64,000 nt of DNA, taken from NCBI RefSeq assembly GCF_020216025.1, contig NZ_JAIWNC010000009.1:124001-188000 (forward strand), in the 5' to 3' direction. The notes under the pieces were generated by a model. It did not search any database, was not told the origin of the DNA, and worked only from the letters and a program-made list of their open reading frames with translations. Position 1 is the first letter of the stretch; each line of letters begins with the position of its first letter. This document shows positions 50,450 through 59,507 of the stretch, piece after piece. The DNA comes from Jidongwangia harbinensis. Its GTDB lineage: Bacteria > Actinomycetota > Actinomycetes > Mycobacteriales > Micromonosporaceae. The position numbers were made by a program, and so were the translations under genes.

Positions 50450-51067
50450 TCAGCGGCCGGGTGCGCGCAGCCCGTGGAACGCGATCGCGGTGACCGCGTC
50501 GGCCATCGCCGCGCCGTTGCCCCGGTGCGGCTGGTACCACTCGGCGAGCGAGTTGACCATGCCGAACAGCAGCCGGGCGGTGGTCGAGGGATCGATGTCC
50601 GGCCGCAGATCGCCCTCGGTCTGCGCCTGCTTCACCACCTCGGTGACCCGGGCGTCGAACTCCCGGCGCCGCAGCAGGGCCCGCTGCTCGACCTCGGTGT
50701 TGCCGCGCACCCGCAGCAGCAGCGTGACGAACTCCAGCCGCTCGGCCAGCACCAGCACGCTGCGGCGCAGCAGCACCTCCAGGCGGTGCACGGCCGGGGC
50801 GTCCAGCGCGTCCACCTCGTCGGCGGCCTCGAACAGCCCGTCCAGCGCGTGGTCGGTCGCCATCCGCAGCAGTTCCTGCTTGCCGGTCACGTGGTGGTAG
50901 ATGCTGGACTTGGTGATCCCCAGGCGTTCGGCCAGGTCACCCATGCTGGTGGCCTCGTAACCGCGCTCGTTGAACAGCCGTACCGCGGCGGTCAGCACCG
51001 CATCCTGGTTGTGACCCGGGCGGCCCCGGCGCCGCGCCGCCGGACCCCCGCTCTCCTGTCGTGCCAT
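50450..51067 (-). CDS. TetR-family repressor, PaaR-like
   Basis: This 205-residue regulator has an N-terminal HTH (AAVRLFNERGYEATSMGDLA, ITKSSIYHHVTGKQELLRMA) and an all-helical ligand domain with a hydrophobic pocket. The basic N-terminal tail (RRRGRPG) is typical. It diverges from paaN, as PaaR does in actinobacteria, so it probably represses phenylacetate genes and is released by phenylacetyl-CoA. The imperfect inverted repeat at 51088-51107 is its likely site. ATG 51067 is the only clear start. Confidence 0.88.
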   Translation of the reverse strand: MARQESGGPAARRRGRPGHNQDAVLTAAVRLFNERGYEATSMGDLAERLGITKSSIYHHVTGKQELLRMATDHALDGLFEAADEVDALDAPAVHRLEVLLRRSVLVLAERLEFVTLLLRVRGNTEVEQRALLRRREFDARVTEVVKQAQTEGDLRPDIDPSTTARLLFGMVNSLAEWYQPHRGNGAAMADAVTAIAFHGLRAPGR

Positions 51068-51087
51068 ATCCCACGTGACCCTTGATT

Positions 51088-51107
51088 TACCGAACGAACG
51101 GACGGTA
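51088..51107. promoter_or_regulatory. Candidate PaaR operator
   Basis: TACCGAACGAACGGACGGTA is an imperfect 10+10 inverted repeat (7 of 10 positions match) in the gap between the TetR and paaN genes. It ends 35 nt before paaN and starts 20 nt before the regulator ATG. Confidence 0.6.
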
Positions 51108-51142
51108 GATATTGAGGTACAGCCAACCGCACAGGAGCGCGA

Positions 51143-52813
51143 ATGACAACCCCGACGCAGTGGTACGAAACTCATCGCGACCTGCTCGACCGGGCCGTCC
51201 AGGCAGCCGCCGCGCGGGACTACTGGTCCGCCTACCCGGAGTCGCCCAGCCGCTCGGTCTACGGCGAGGACGCCGCCGCGGCGGGCGAGCGGGCGTTCCG
51301 GGCGCTGCTGGACACCGACTTCCCGCTGACCCTGCCGGGCACCACCGGCACGGTGGCCACCGAGCACTCGCCGTACGGTCTCGAGCTGCACGTGCGGTAT
51401 CCGCGGGCGGACCCGTCCGCGCTGATCGCCGCCGCCCGCGCCGCCGTCCCGGCCTGGCGCGCGGTGGGTCCGCACGGGCGGGCCGGCGTCGCCGCCGAGA
51501 TCCTGCGGCGGATCAACGCCCGGTCCTTCGAGATGGCGCACGCGGTGCAGCACACCACCGGGCAGGCGTTCGTGATGGCGTTCCAGGCCGGCGGCCCGCA
51601 CGCGCAGGACCGCGGCCTCGAGGCGGTGGCCGGTGCGCTGGCCGCGTCCACCCGGCTGCCGGCCGCCGCGACCTGGACCAAACCGCAGCGCGGCGGCGAC
51701 CCGCTGCGGATGGCCACCAGCACCACCGTGGTGGGCCGGGGTGTGGCGCTGGTGATCGGCTGCAACACGTTCCCCACCTGGAACAGCTATCCCGGCCTGT
51801 TCGCCAGCCTGGTCACCGGCAACGCGGTGATCGTCAAACCGCACCCGCGCGCCGTGCTGCCCCTGGCCCTGACCGTGCGGATCGCCCGCGAGGTGCTCGC
51901 CGAGGCGGGCCAGGACCCCGAGCTGGTGACGCTCGCGGCCGAGGAGCCGGGCGACGGCGTGGCCGCCACTCTCGCCACCCACCCCGACGTGCGCATCGTC
52001 GACTTCACCGGCTCCAGCGAGTTCGGCAACTGGCTCGAGGCCAACGCCCGCCAGGCCGTGGTCTACACCGAGAAGGCCGGGCTCAACACGGTCGTGCTGG
52101 ACTCCACCGACGACTACCGCGGCCTGCTGCGCAACCTGGCGTTCTCGCTCTCGCTGTACAGCGGCCAGATGTGCACCACCCCGCAGAACCTGCTGGTCCC
52201 GGCGGACGGCATCGACACCGGCGCCGGGCGGCGCAGCCCGGACGAGTTCGCCGCCGACCTGTCCGAGGCGCTGGACAAGCTGCTCGGCGACCCGAAGCGC
52301 GCGGCCGGCACGCTCGGCGCCATCGTCAACGACGGGGTGCTGGCCCGGATCGCCGAGGCCGGGACCGCGCCGCACGTGGTGCACCCGTCCGCCGCGGTCA
52401 CCGACCCGCAGTGGCCGGACGCCACCGTCCGTACCCCCGTGGTGGTCCGGCTGGACGCCGCCGACGAGAAGTTCTACACCCGGGAGTGGTTCGGCCCGGT
52501 CTCGTTCGTGATCGCCACCGAGTCCACCGGGCACAGCCTGCGGCTGTTCACCGAGACGGTCCGGCACCACGGCGCGCTCACCGCCGCGGTCCACTCCACC
52601 TCGCCGGAGGTGCTCGCGGCCGCCCGGGAAGCGGCGCTGGACGCCGGCGTGCACCTCTCCGAGAACCTCACCGGCGGCGTGTTCGTCAACCAGACCGCGG
52701 CGTTCAGCGACCTGCACGGCACCGCGGCGAACCCGGCCGCCACCGCCTCGCTGACCGACGACCACTTCGTCACCGGCCGGTTCTTCCTCCTGCAGTCCCG
52801 GCACCATGCCTGA
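51143..52813 (+). CDS. paaN: Phenylacetate degradation protein PaaN (aldehyde dehydrogenase)
   Basis: This 556-residue enzyme is the separate PaaN type of aldehyde dehydrogenase that oxidises an open-chain semialdehyde of the phenylacetyl-CoA pathway. It contains YSGQMCTTPQNLL with the catalytic Cys, VDFTGSSEFGNWLE and CNTFPTWNSYPGLFASLV. In other bacteria PaaZ is a fusion with an enoyl hydratase; here a separate hydratase gene follows with an 8-bp overlap. ATG 51143 follows AGGAG at 5 nt. Confidence 0.92.
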   Translation: MTTPTQWYETHRDLLDRAVQAAAARDYWSAYPESPSRSVYGEDAAAAGERAFRALLDTDFPLTLPGTTGTVATEHSPYGLELHVRYPRADPSALIAAARAAVPAWRAVGPHGRAGVAAEILRRINARSFEMAHAVQHTTGQAFVMAFQAGGPHAQDRGLEAVAGALAASTRLPAAATWTKPQRGGDPLRMATSTTVVGRGVALVIGCNTFPTWNSYPGLFASLVTGNAVIVKPHPRAVLPLALTVRIAREVLAEAGQDPELVTLAAEEPGDGVAATLATHPDVRIVDFTGSSEFGNWLEANARQAVVYTEKAGLNTVVLDSTDDYRGLLRNLAFSLSLYSGQMCTTPQNLLVPADGIDTGAGRRSPDEFAADLSEALDKLLGDPKRAAGTLGAIVNDGVLARIAEAGTAPHVVHPSAAVTDPQWPDATVRTPVVVRLDAADEKFYTREWFGPVSFVIATESTGHSLRLFTETVRHHGALTAAVHSTSPEVLAAAREAALDAGVHLSENLTGGVFVNQTAAFSDLHGTAANPAATASLTDDHFVTGRFFLLQSRHHA

Positions 52814-53579
52814 GTCCGGCGCCGGGGGACCGGTGGTCCTGGTCGAGGAGGCGGCCGACCGGACGGTGGTGACACTGCACCGGCCCGACGTCCGCAACGC
52901 GATCAACGAGGCCATGGTCCGGGAGCTGCACGACGTCTGCGCCCGGCTGGAGGACCGGCCCAGGCTGCTGCTGCTCACCGGCGCCGGTGGCACGTTCGCG
53001 GCCGGAGCGGACATCGGCGAGCTGCGCGAGCGCGGGCGGGACCAGGCGTTGCAGGGCATCAACAGCCGGCTGTTCGACCGGATCGCCCGGCTGCCGCTGC
53101 CCACCGTGGCGGCGGTGGACGGATACGCCCTGGGCGGCGGCGCGGAACTCGCGTACGCCTGCGACGTCCGGCTGGCCTCGCCGTCCGCCCGGTTCGGCAA
53201 TCCGGAACCGGGGCTGGGCATCCTGGCCGCCGCGGGCGCCTGCTGGCGGCTGCGGGACCTGGTCGGCGCGTCGGTGGCCAAGCAGGTGCTGCTGGCCGGG
53301 CGGCGGCTGGACGCCGAGGAGGCGCACCGGCTGGGCCTGGTGGCCGAGGTGGTGCCGTCCGCCGGCCTGCTCACCCGCGCGCACGCGCTGCTCGACCGGA
53401 TGTCCCGTTCCGGCGCGCTGGCGCTGCGGCTCACCAAGCTGGTCGCGGACGCGCCCGGCGGCCACCCGGTGGTCGACGACCTGGCGCAGGCGGTGCTGTT
53501 CGAGTCCGGCGACAAGGACGCCCGGATGGACGCGTTCCTGGCCGGGGAGCGGGTCGCCACACCGGGGAGGACGTCATGA
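52806..53579 (+). CDS. Enoyl-CoA hydratase/isomerase (PaaF/PaaG-like)
   Basis: This 257-residue crotonase-fold protein has [20 protein letters not shown] (oxyanion-hole strand), [19 protein letters not shown] and [20 protein letters not shown]. It probably serves the hydratase or isomerase step of the phenylacetyl-CoA pathway; the active-site Glu pattern is not diagnostic of PaaF versus PaaG. It overlaps paaN by 8 bp and paaA by 4 bp (ATGA). Confidence 0.9.
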   Translation: MPESGAGGPVVLVEEAADRTVVTLHRPDVRNAINEAMVRELHDVCARLEDRPRLLLLTGAGGTFAAGADIGELRERGRDQALQGINSRLFDRIARLPLPTVAAVDGYALGGGAELAYACDVRLASPSARFGNPEPGLGILAAAGACWRLRDLVGASVAKQVLLAGRRLDAEEAHRLGLVAEVVPSAGLLTRAHALLDRMSRSGALALRLTKLVADAPGGHPVVDDLAQAVLFESGDKDARMDAFLAGERVATPGRTS

Positions 53580-54508
53580 CCACCGAACAGGTCTTCGCTT
53601 CGACCATCGAGAGGGACCAGCGGGTCGAGCCGCGCGACTGGATGCCCGACGGCTACCGCCGGACGATGATCCGGCAGATCGCCCAGCACGCCCACTCGGA
53701 GATCATCGGCATGCAGCCGGAGGGGGAGTGGATCACCCGGGCGCCGTCGCTGCGCCGCAAGGCGATCCTGCTCGCCAAGGTGCAGGACGAGGCCGGCCAC
53801 GGGCTCTACCTGTACTCCGCCGCGGAGACGCTGGGCGCGGACCGCGGCGACCTGACCCGGCGGCTGATCGAGGGACGGCAGAAGTACTCGTCCATCTTCA
53901 ACTATCCGACCCGGACGTTCGCCGACGTGGGCGTGATCGGCTGGCTGGTCGACGGCGCGGCGATCTGCAACCAGGTGCCGTTGTGCCGTAGTTCCTACGG
54001 GCCGTACGCACGGGCGATGATCCGGATCTGCAAGGAGGAGTCGTTCCACCAGCGGCAGGGCTACGAGCTGCTGATGACCATGATGCGGGGCACGCCGGAG
54101 CAGCGCGCGATGGTGCAGGACGCCACCGACCGCTGGTGGTGGCCGTCGCTGATGATGTTCGGGCCGCCGGACGCCGACTCGCCGAACACCGCGCAGTCGA
54201 TGGCCTGGAAGGTCAAGCGGCACACCAACGACGAACTGCGGCAGCGGTTCGTGGACATGACGGTGCCGCAGGCCGAGGCGCTGGGCGTGACGCTGCCCGA
54301 TCCGGAGCTGGCCTGGAACGCCGAGCGCGGCCACTACGACTTCGGCACCCCGGACTGGGCCGAGCTCAAGCGGGTGATCTCCGGGGACGGCCCGCTCAAC
54401 GCGCAGCGGATCGCGCACCGGCGGCGGGCCGACGAGGAGGGCGCATGGGTACGCGAGGCGGCCGCGGCGCACGCGGCGAAGCGGGCGACCGGGAGGGCGG
54501 CGACGTGA
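53576..54508 (+). CDS. paaA: Phenylacetyl-CoA epoxidase catalytic subunit PaaA
   Basis: This 310-residue diiron subunit epoxidises phenylacetyl-CoA together with PaaB, C and E. The ferritin-like four-helix bundle has the two iron-binding sets: [19 protein letters not shown] (Glu and His) and [16 protein letters not shown]. Length is normal. The gene is coupled to the hydratase (ATGA) and to paaB (GTGA). Confidence 0.96.
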   Translation: MTTEQVFASTIERDQRVEPRDWMPDGYRRTMIRQIAQHAHSEIIGMQPEGEWITRAPSLRRKAILLAKVQDEAGHGLYLYSAAETLGADRGDLTRRLIEGRQKYSSIFNYPTRTFADVGVIGWLVDGAAICNQVPLCRSSYGPYARAMIRICKEESFHQRQGYELLMTMMRGTPEQRAMVQDATDRWWWPSLMMFGPPDADSPNTAQSMAWKVKRHTNDELRQRFVDMTVPQAEALGVTLPDPELAWNAERGHYDFGTPDWAELKRVISGDGPLNAQRIAHRRRADEEGAWVREAAAAHAAKRATGRAAT

Positions 54509-54801
54509 CCGAACAGATCCGGCACGAGTGGCCGCTGTTCGAGGTGTTCGTGCGGGCCAAGCGCGGCCTCAACCACGTGCACGTGGGTTCGCTGCGGGCC
54601 GCCGACCACCGGATGGCGCTGCACCACGCCCGGGACCTGTACACCCGGCGCAACGAGGGGGTCAGCATCTGGGTGGTGCGCTCCGACGACGTGGCGTCCT
54701 CCGGTCCCGGCGACAAGGAGGCATTCTTCGAGCCGAGCGCGGACAAGGCGTACCGGCATCCGACGTACTACGCCATCCCCGACTCCGTACCGCACATCTG
54801 A
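54505..54801 (+). CDS. paaB: Phenylacetyl-CoA epoxidase subunit PaaB
   Basis: This 98-residue subunit has the PaaB marks [37 protein letters not shown] and [16 protein letters not shown]. It bridges PaaA-PaaC heterodimers in known complexes. The GTG start overlaps the paaA stop; a 7-bp gap leads to paaC. Confidence 0.95.
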   Translation: MTEQIRHEWPLFEVFVRAKRGLNHVHVGSLRAADHRMALHHARDLYTRRNEGVSIWVVRSDDVASSGPGDKEAFFEPSADKAYRHPTYYAIPDSVPHI

Positions 54802-54808
54802 GGCCGCG

Positions 54809-55690
54809 ATGTCCTTCGACGACGCCTACCAGGCGCTCACCGACCACGACGACGATGCGCGGTGGGCGTACGGGACCGGCTTCACCGACCCGCTCGCCGG
54901 CGTGCCCACCGACGTACCGGACGGCGCCGACCCCGGCGACCTGACCGCGTACTGCCTGATGCTCGGCGACGACGCGCTGGTGCTGTCGCACCGGCTGCAG
55001 CAGTGGGTGACCCGCGCGCCCGAGCTGGAGGACGAGCTGGCCGTCGCGAACATCGCGCTCGACCTGCTGGGCCAGGCCCGGCTGCTGCTGTCCCGGGCCG
55101 GCGCGGTGGAGGGCGCGGGCCGCGACGAGGACGCGCTCGCCTACCACCGGGACGCGGGCGACTTCCGCAACGTGCTGCTGGCCGAACGCGCCGACGCCGA
55201 CTTCGCGCACCTGGTGGCGCGGCTGCTGGTGTTCGCGACGTGGCGGCTGGCGCTGCTGGACCGGCTGTCCGCGTCGGGTGATCCGGTGCTGGCCGCGGTC
55301 GCCGCGAAGGGCGTCAAGGAGGTGACCTACCACCGCGAGTACGCCGCCGGGTGGGTGGTCCGGCTCGGCGACGGCACCGAGCTGTCGCACCGGCGGATGA
55401 GCGACGCGATGGCCGCGGTGGCGCCGCTGACCGGCGAACTGTTCCGGGCGCATCCGGTGGAGGCGCGCCTGGCCGGGGCGGGGATCGCGGTCGACCCCGG
55501 TGCGCTCCGTCCCGAGTTCGACGCGGTCCTCGCCCAGGTCTGCGCGGCCGGCACGCTGACCGTGCCGGCGGCCGACCCGGCGGACCCGGCCGGCCCGGCG
55601 GGCCGCCACGGCGTGCACGGCGACGGGCTGGCCGCCGTGCTCGGCGAGCTGCAGGCGGTGGCCCGGTCCCTGCCGGGGAGCACCTGGTGA
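54809..55690 (+). CDS. paaC: Phenylacetyl-CoA epoxidase subunit PaaC
   Basis: This 293-residue structural subunit has the ferritin-like fold without a working diiron site in characterised members. ALVLSHRLQQWVTRAPELED, ANIALDLLGQARLLLSRAG and VKEVTYHREYAAGWVVRLGDG match. The C-terminal Ala/Pro-rich segment (PAADPADPAGPAG) is poorly conserved. It is coupled to paaD by GTGA. Confidence 0.95.
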   Translation: MSFDDAYQALTDHDDDARWAYGTGFTDPLAGVPTDVPDGADPGDLTAYCLMLGDDALVLSHRLQQWVTRAPELEDELAVANIALDLLGQARLLLSRAGAVEGAGRDEDALAYHRDAGDFRNVLLAERADADFAHLVARLLVFATWRLALLDRLSASGDPVLAAVAAKGVKEVTYHREYAAGWVVRLGDGTELSHRRMSDAMAAVAPLTGELFRAHPVEARLAGAGIAVDPGALRPEFDAVLAQVCAAGTLTVPAADPADPAGPAGRHGVHGDGLAAVLGELQAVARSLPGSTW

Positions 55691-56106
55691 GCCGCGCCGC
55701 CGCCACGGTCGCCGCCACGGTGACCGACCCGGAGCTGCCCATGCTGACGCTGGCCGACCTCGGCATCCTGCGCGACGTCGAGGAGGACGCCGGCCGGGTG
55801 GTCGTCTCGATCACGCCCACCTACTCGGGTTGCCCGGCGATGGACGCGATCCGCGCCGACCTGGTCGCCGCGCTGCGCCGCGCCGGATATCCGCGGGTGG
55901 AGGTGCGTACCGTGCTGACCCCGGCCTGGACCACCGACTGGATCACCGAGGCCGGGCGCCGCAAGCTGGCCGCCGCCGGGATCTCGCCGCCCGGCCCGGC
56001 GCCGCGCCGGGCCCCCGGGCCGGTGCCGCTGGTGCTCGCCCCAGCGCCCGGTGCGGCCGCGTGCCCGCACTGCGGGCACGCCGCCACCGAGCCGGTGGGC
56101 GCGGGG
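55687..56106 (+). pseudogene. paaD: PaaD, truncated at a poly-G junction
   Basis: The first 140 codons are a normal PaaD (Fe-S/MIP18-like maturation factor of the epoxidase): VTDPELPMLTLADLGILRDV, VSITPTYSGCPAMDAIRADL and the first zinc/iron motif CPHCG. Full-length PaaD continues with a conserved GxTxCK...CxxC region of about 30 residues. Here that part is replaced by low-complexity G runs (56101-56160) and the frame then runs antisense through the deacetylase gene. paaE, expected next, is absent. Either the gene is broken or the sequence is misjoined. Confidence 0.85.
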
Positions 56107-56165
56107 CGGGGCCCCCCGGGGCGGGGGGGGGGGGGGGGGCGGGCCGGGGGGGGGGGGCGGCGCGG
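56101..56165 (+). other. Extreme poly-G tract (G17 and G12 runs), probable assembly or sequencing artefact
   Basis: Positions 56123-56139 are 17 consecutive G and 56146-56157 are 12, inside 60 bp made only of G and C. Runs this long occur nowhere else in the window. The tract lies exactly where paaD loses homology. Confidence 0.85.
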
Positions 56166-56176
56166 GGACGGCGGGC

Positions 56177-56214
56177 GGCCGGCCGCCCGGACGTGGGAAC
56201 CCGGGCGGCCGGCC
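56177..56214 (-). terminator. Terminator of the CE4 deacetylase gene
   Basis: A perfect 14-bp stem (ggccggccgcccgg with its complement) and a 10-nt loop lie 30 nt beyond the stop of the minus-strand deacetylase gene. Confidence 0.8.
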
Positions 56215-56243
56215 TGGTGGAGGGATGGTCGGTGGGGTGGTGC

Positions 56244-57251
56244 TCAGCCCGCTCGGCAGCTGACCGCGGGCCAGGTGGTGTTGCCGTTCGACATGATGGT
56301 GATGCCGAAGTTGTTGCCGTTGCCGTTCGGCCGGACGGTGACGGTGCCGCTGGTGCCGGTGACCGAGGCGTTCCAGCTGTTCTGGACGCTCTGGCTGCCG
56401 TTCAGCGCGAGGCTGACCACCCAGTTGCTGGCGCCGCTGACGGCGACGTTGAGGTTGAACCGGTCGTTCCAGCTCTGGCCGGCGGACAGCGTCGCGGTGC
56501 AGGAGCCTCCCGGGTTACCGGGCGGCGGGGTGGTCGGGCCGCCGGGCGGCGGGGTGGTCGGGCCACCCGGGTTGCCGCCGTCGGGTGCCACGGCGCGGCC
56601 GGTGCTGGGCGAGATCATGCCGGGGCAGAGGTTGCGGTTGGCCAGGTTGCTGACGATCTGCGGTACGGCCTGGATGGTGCTCTGGTAGCCGTCGTGCATC
56701 AGGATGACGCCGCCGTCCTGTGCCTGGCTCGCGGCCTGGACGATCTGCGCGGTGGAGGCGCCGTTCCAGTCCCGGGAGTCCACGCTCCACATGACCTCGG
56801 TGAGGCCGTACTGCGACTGGACCGAACGCAGCGTGGCGTTGGACTCGCCGTACGGGGGCCGGAACAGCCGGGGCGCGGTGCCGGTGATCTGCTGGATGGC
56901 GTTCTGGGTCTGGCTGATCTCGGAGGCCATCTGCTGCTGGCTGAGGTTGGTCATGTGCGGGTGGCTCCAGCTGTGGTTGCCGATCCACATGCCGGCGTTC
57001 TGCTGGGCCCGTACCCCGTTCGGATTCTGCTGGACCTGGTTGCCCTGGTTGAAGAAGGTTGCCCGGGCTCCGGCCGACCGTAGCGCGTTGAGCAGCTGGT
57101 CGACGGTGCCCGCCTTGGGGCCGTCGTCGTAGGTGAGGGCCACGTAGCCGTTGCATGCGGCGGCGCTGGCGGACGGTGTCACGGCTACGGCGACGGTCAG
57201 GGTCGCGGCGGCCGCGGTGGCGACGGCGGCCACGATGCTTCTGAGGCGCAT
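56244..57251 (-). CDS. Secreted polysaccharide deacetylase (CE4) with C-terminal CBM2
   Basis: This 335-residue secreted enzyme probably deacetylates chitin, chitooligosaccharides or acetylxylan. It has a signal peptide (residues 1-31), the CE4 NodB motifs (TYDDGP, NHSWSHPHM, RPPYGES, DSRDWNG and LMHDGY), a Gly/Pro/Thr linker (GGPTTPPPGGPTTPPP) and a CBM2-type module bounded by Cys (CTATLSAGQSWNDRFN ... NTTWPAVSC). ATG 57251 follows AAGGAGAG. It is a single gene with its own terminator. The catalytic Asp and zinc His ligands are all present. Confidence 0.94.
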   Translation of the reverse strand: MRLRSIVAAVATAAAATLTVAVAVTPSASAAACNGYVALTYDDGPKAGTVDQLLNALRSAGARATFFNQGNQVQQNPNGVRAQQNAGMWIGNHSWSHPHMTNLSQQQMASEISQTQNAIQQITGTAPRLFRPPYGESNATLRSVQSQYGLTEVMWSVDSRDWNGASTAQIVQAASQAQDGGVILMHDGYQSTIQAVPQIVSNLANRNLCPGMISPSTGRAVAPDGGNPGGPTTPPPGGPTTPPPGNPGGSCTATLSAGQSWNDRFNLNVAVSGASNWVVSLALNGSQSVQNSWNASVTGTSGTVTVRPNGNGNNFGITIMSNGNTTWPAVSCRAG

Positions 57252-57536
57252 CGGAACTCTCCTTGGCGGGCGGGGAGCGGGAGGGGGAGCAGGGACGGCG
57301 GGGGACCGGCCGACCGTGCTGGCAACACGGCCGAAACATTCCGGAGTATTGCCGTAACTTTCGCCCGGACACAAGCGTTCATCGATATGTTTTCTCGGAG
57401 ATCGGCAAACGGGATCTTCGCCAACGGCCCGACTTACTCGGTAAAGGTCCAGCTGAGCGAGGGATTGAGCGCCGATCGGGTCTTCCGGAAGGAATCCGGA
57501 AGTTGTTGACGGCGACGCGGGTCGAACCGACAATCC

Positions 57537-59390
57537 TCAGGCAAGGTGCGCGTGCAGGAAGTCGCGCTCCTCGAGCCACGTCGCGGCCTCGACCCGCACC
57601 GCCCCGGGCACGTCCTGCGGGCCGACCACCATCAGGTTGGCGTCGCCCGGCTGGTCCAGCAGGCTGTGGTGTGCGTAGACCTCCGCGCTGTCCGCCGCCC
57701 GGCCCAGGTAACGCTCCGCGAACGGGGCCGGCAACCGGCCCCAGTCGACGATCGGATCACGCGCCACCGCGCAGCGGAAGAACTCCGCCCGGCGCAGCAC
57801 GGTCAGCGCCGCCAGCCAGCCGCCCAGTCCGCTGCCGCGGACCGCGATCCGGCGCAGATCCAGATCGGGGTGCTTGCCGACCAGCGCCACCAGGGCGTCG
57901 ATCAGGTCGGCCAGCGCGATGTCGGCCAGCCGCCGGTGCACCACCTTCTCGAAACTGGGCGCCACTCCGGGCGTACCCCGGCCGTCCACGCCGACCACCG
58001 CGAAGCCGGCATCGGCCCACCACTGCCGGTCCTGCCACCCGGCCCGGTCCAGGACCACCTGCTGGTGGCCGGGGCCGTCGCCGAGCGTGAGCAGCACCGG
58101 CAGCTCGCGCCCGATCAGGTGACGCTGCGGATAGAGCACGGAGGTCGGCAGGCGGCGGTCGGTGACCCGCTCCAGGCTGGGCTTCGGGGCGTACGGCAGC
58201 GGCTCCGCATGCGACCGCAGGGTGGCCACCCGGCCGGTGCCGCGCCACACCGTCCACTCCCGGCCGTCGCCGATCACCAGCACGTCGCCGCCGACCTCGG
58301 CGGTGTACCAGCCCGGCGCGGTGGTCACCGGGCGGGCCTCGGCGCCGCCCCCGCCCAGCGAGGTGCGTACCCGGAACACGTCCTGCACGGCCGGGTCGCC
58401 GTCGGTGCCCTCGACGATCAGGTCCGGTCCGGCGGCCGGCGCGCTGGTCCGCGGCAGCACCCCGACCACCCGGCGGACGTACAGCCCGGGCGGGGTCAGC
58501 AGGCTCCCGTCGGCGAACAGGCACCGGGCGTCGAAGCCGTCGTGGGCCAGCTCGCCGCCGACCAGCACCCGGCCGTCCGGGAGGTGCCGGGGCGTCCCGG
58601 ACACCGGCTCCACCCAGCGGGCGTCGGCCAGTTCCGCGTGCACCTGCGTCTCGCCGGTCCGTGGGTCGACCGACAGCACCAGCCCGTGCTGCTGCAGCCG
58701 GCGCAGCACCGTGATCAGCGGTCCGCCCACGTCGCCCCAGTGCACGTCCACCACGTACGGATAGGTCTCCCGGTCCCAGTGCACGTCGACCCAGCCGCCG
58801 TCCAGGTCGAGCAGGTGCAGGCTGATCGATCCGGCGGCACGCTCGGCGAGGATCTGCCGGCCGTCCGGCGACCACCACCAGCCGCGGGTCCGGCCGAACT
58901 CGGCGGCGGCCGGGTCCGGCACCCCCCAGCGCACGCCGCCCGGGTCGCGCCATCCGCCGCCCGGTTCGCCGGCGAGCAGCTCGTCGGTCCCGTCCGGGCC
59001 GATCACGCGCAGGCAGTCGGTCGGTGTCACGTACCCGATGTGGTGTCCGGTCGGGTCCGGGTGCGGGCCGATCGCGGGCTCGGCGGAGTCCAGCTCGCGG
59101 ACCTCCGCGGAGCGCAGGTCCACCCGGTGCAGCCGGCCGTCCAGGACGAACGCCGCCACCTCGGCGAGCCGGTCGGTGCCGTAGGCCGCGACGCCGGGCG
59201 GCGACACCGGCCGCTCCTGACCCGTCGCCACGGTCAGCACCCACAGCCGGGCCGCCGGATCGTGCCCGCCGGACGAGCGGAGGAACGCCACCCGGGCGCC
59301 GTCCGCGCCCACCGTGACGGCGTGCGGGGCGCCGTGGCGGAAGCTGCCGGTGCGCGTCACCAGTTCCGGGAAGTCCACGTCGAACAGCAT
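57537..59390 (-). CDS. S9-family (DPP IV-like) protein lacking the catalytic serine, probably inactive
   Basis: This 617-residue protein has a DPP IV-type beta-propeller N-terminus (WWWSPDGRQILAERA, TYPYVVDVHWGD) and a prolyl-oligopeptidase-like C-domain (PVLLTLGDGPGHQQVV, DRQWWADAGFAVVGVDGRGT). The nucleophile motif GxSxGG is replaced by RGSGLGGW: Gly521 stands where Ser is expected. The acid and His region is also missing, since the protein ends about 60-70 residues short (WLEERDFLHAHLA). It is likely a pseudo-enzyme or binding protein, or a decaying gene. It is divergent from mshB. Confidence 0.8.
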   Translation of the reverse strand: MLFDVDFPELVTRTGSFRHGAPHAVTVGADGARVAFLRSSGGHDPAARLWVLTVATGQERPVSPPGVAAYGTDRLAEVAAFVLDGRLHRVDLRSAEVRELDSAEPAIGPHPDPTGHHIGYVTPTDCLRVIGPDGTDELLAGEPGGGWRDPGGVRWGVPDPAAAEFGRTRGWWWSPDGRQILAERAAGSISLHLLDLDGGWVDVHWDRETYPYVVDVHWGDVGGPLITVLRRLQQHGLVLSVDPRTGETQVHAELADARWVEPVSGTPRHLPDGRVLVGGELAHDGFDARCLFADGSLLTPPGLYVRRVVGVLPRTSAPAAGPDLIVEGTDGDPAVQDVFRVRTSLGGGGAEARPVTTAPGWYTAEVGGDVLVIGDGREWTVWRGTGRVATLRSHAEPLPYAPKPSLERVTDRRLPTSVLYPQRHLIGRELPVLLTLGDGPGHQQVVLDRAGWQDRQWWADAGFAVVGVDGRGTPGVAPSFEKVVHRRLADIALADLIDALVALVGKHPDLDLRRIAVRGSGLGGWLAALTVLRRAEFFRCAVARDPIVDWGRLPAPFAERYLGRAADSAEVYAHHSLLDQPGDANLMVVGPQDVPGAVRVEAATWLEERDFLHAHLA

Positions 59391-59507
59391 CGCTGATCAA
59401 GTGGCGTCTGCGCCTGTCAACGGCCCGACAAAGCCGGTACGGGCGGCTCCGGGTGCACGCGGAGCGCGGGCACGGCGGCCCGGCGGCGAAGACGTAGAGT
59501 GGCGCGC

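Noticed and set aside
50450..54472. 1340-codon minus-strand frame
   Set aside because: Only its last 205 codons (the TetR regulator) are real; the rest is antisense to the paa genes.
55687..56688. paaD as a 333-codon gene ending at 56688
   Set aside because: The frame after 56106 is low-complexity G tract and then antisense to the CE4 deacetylase, so it is not a real protein end.
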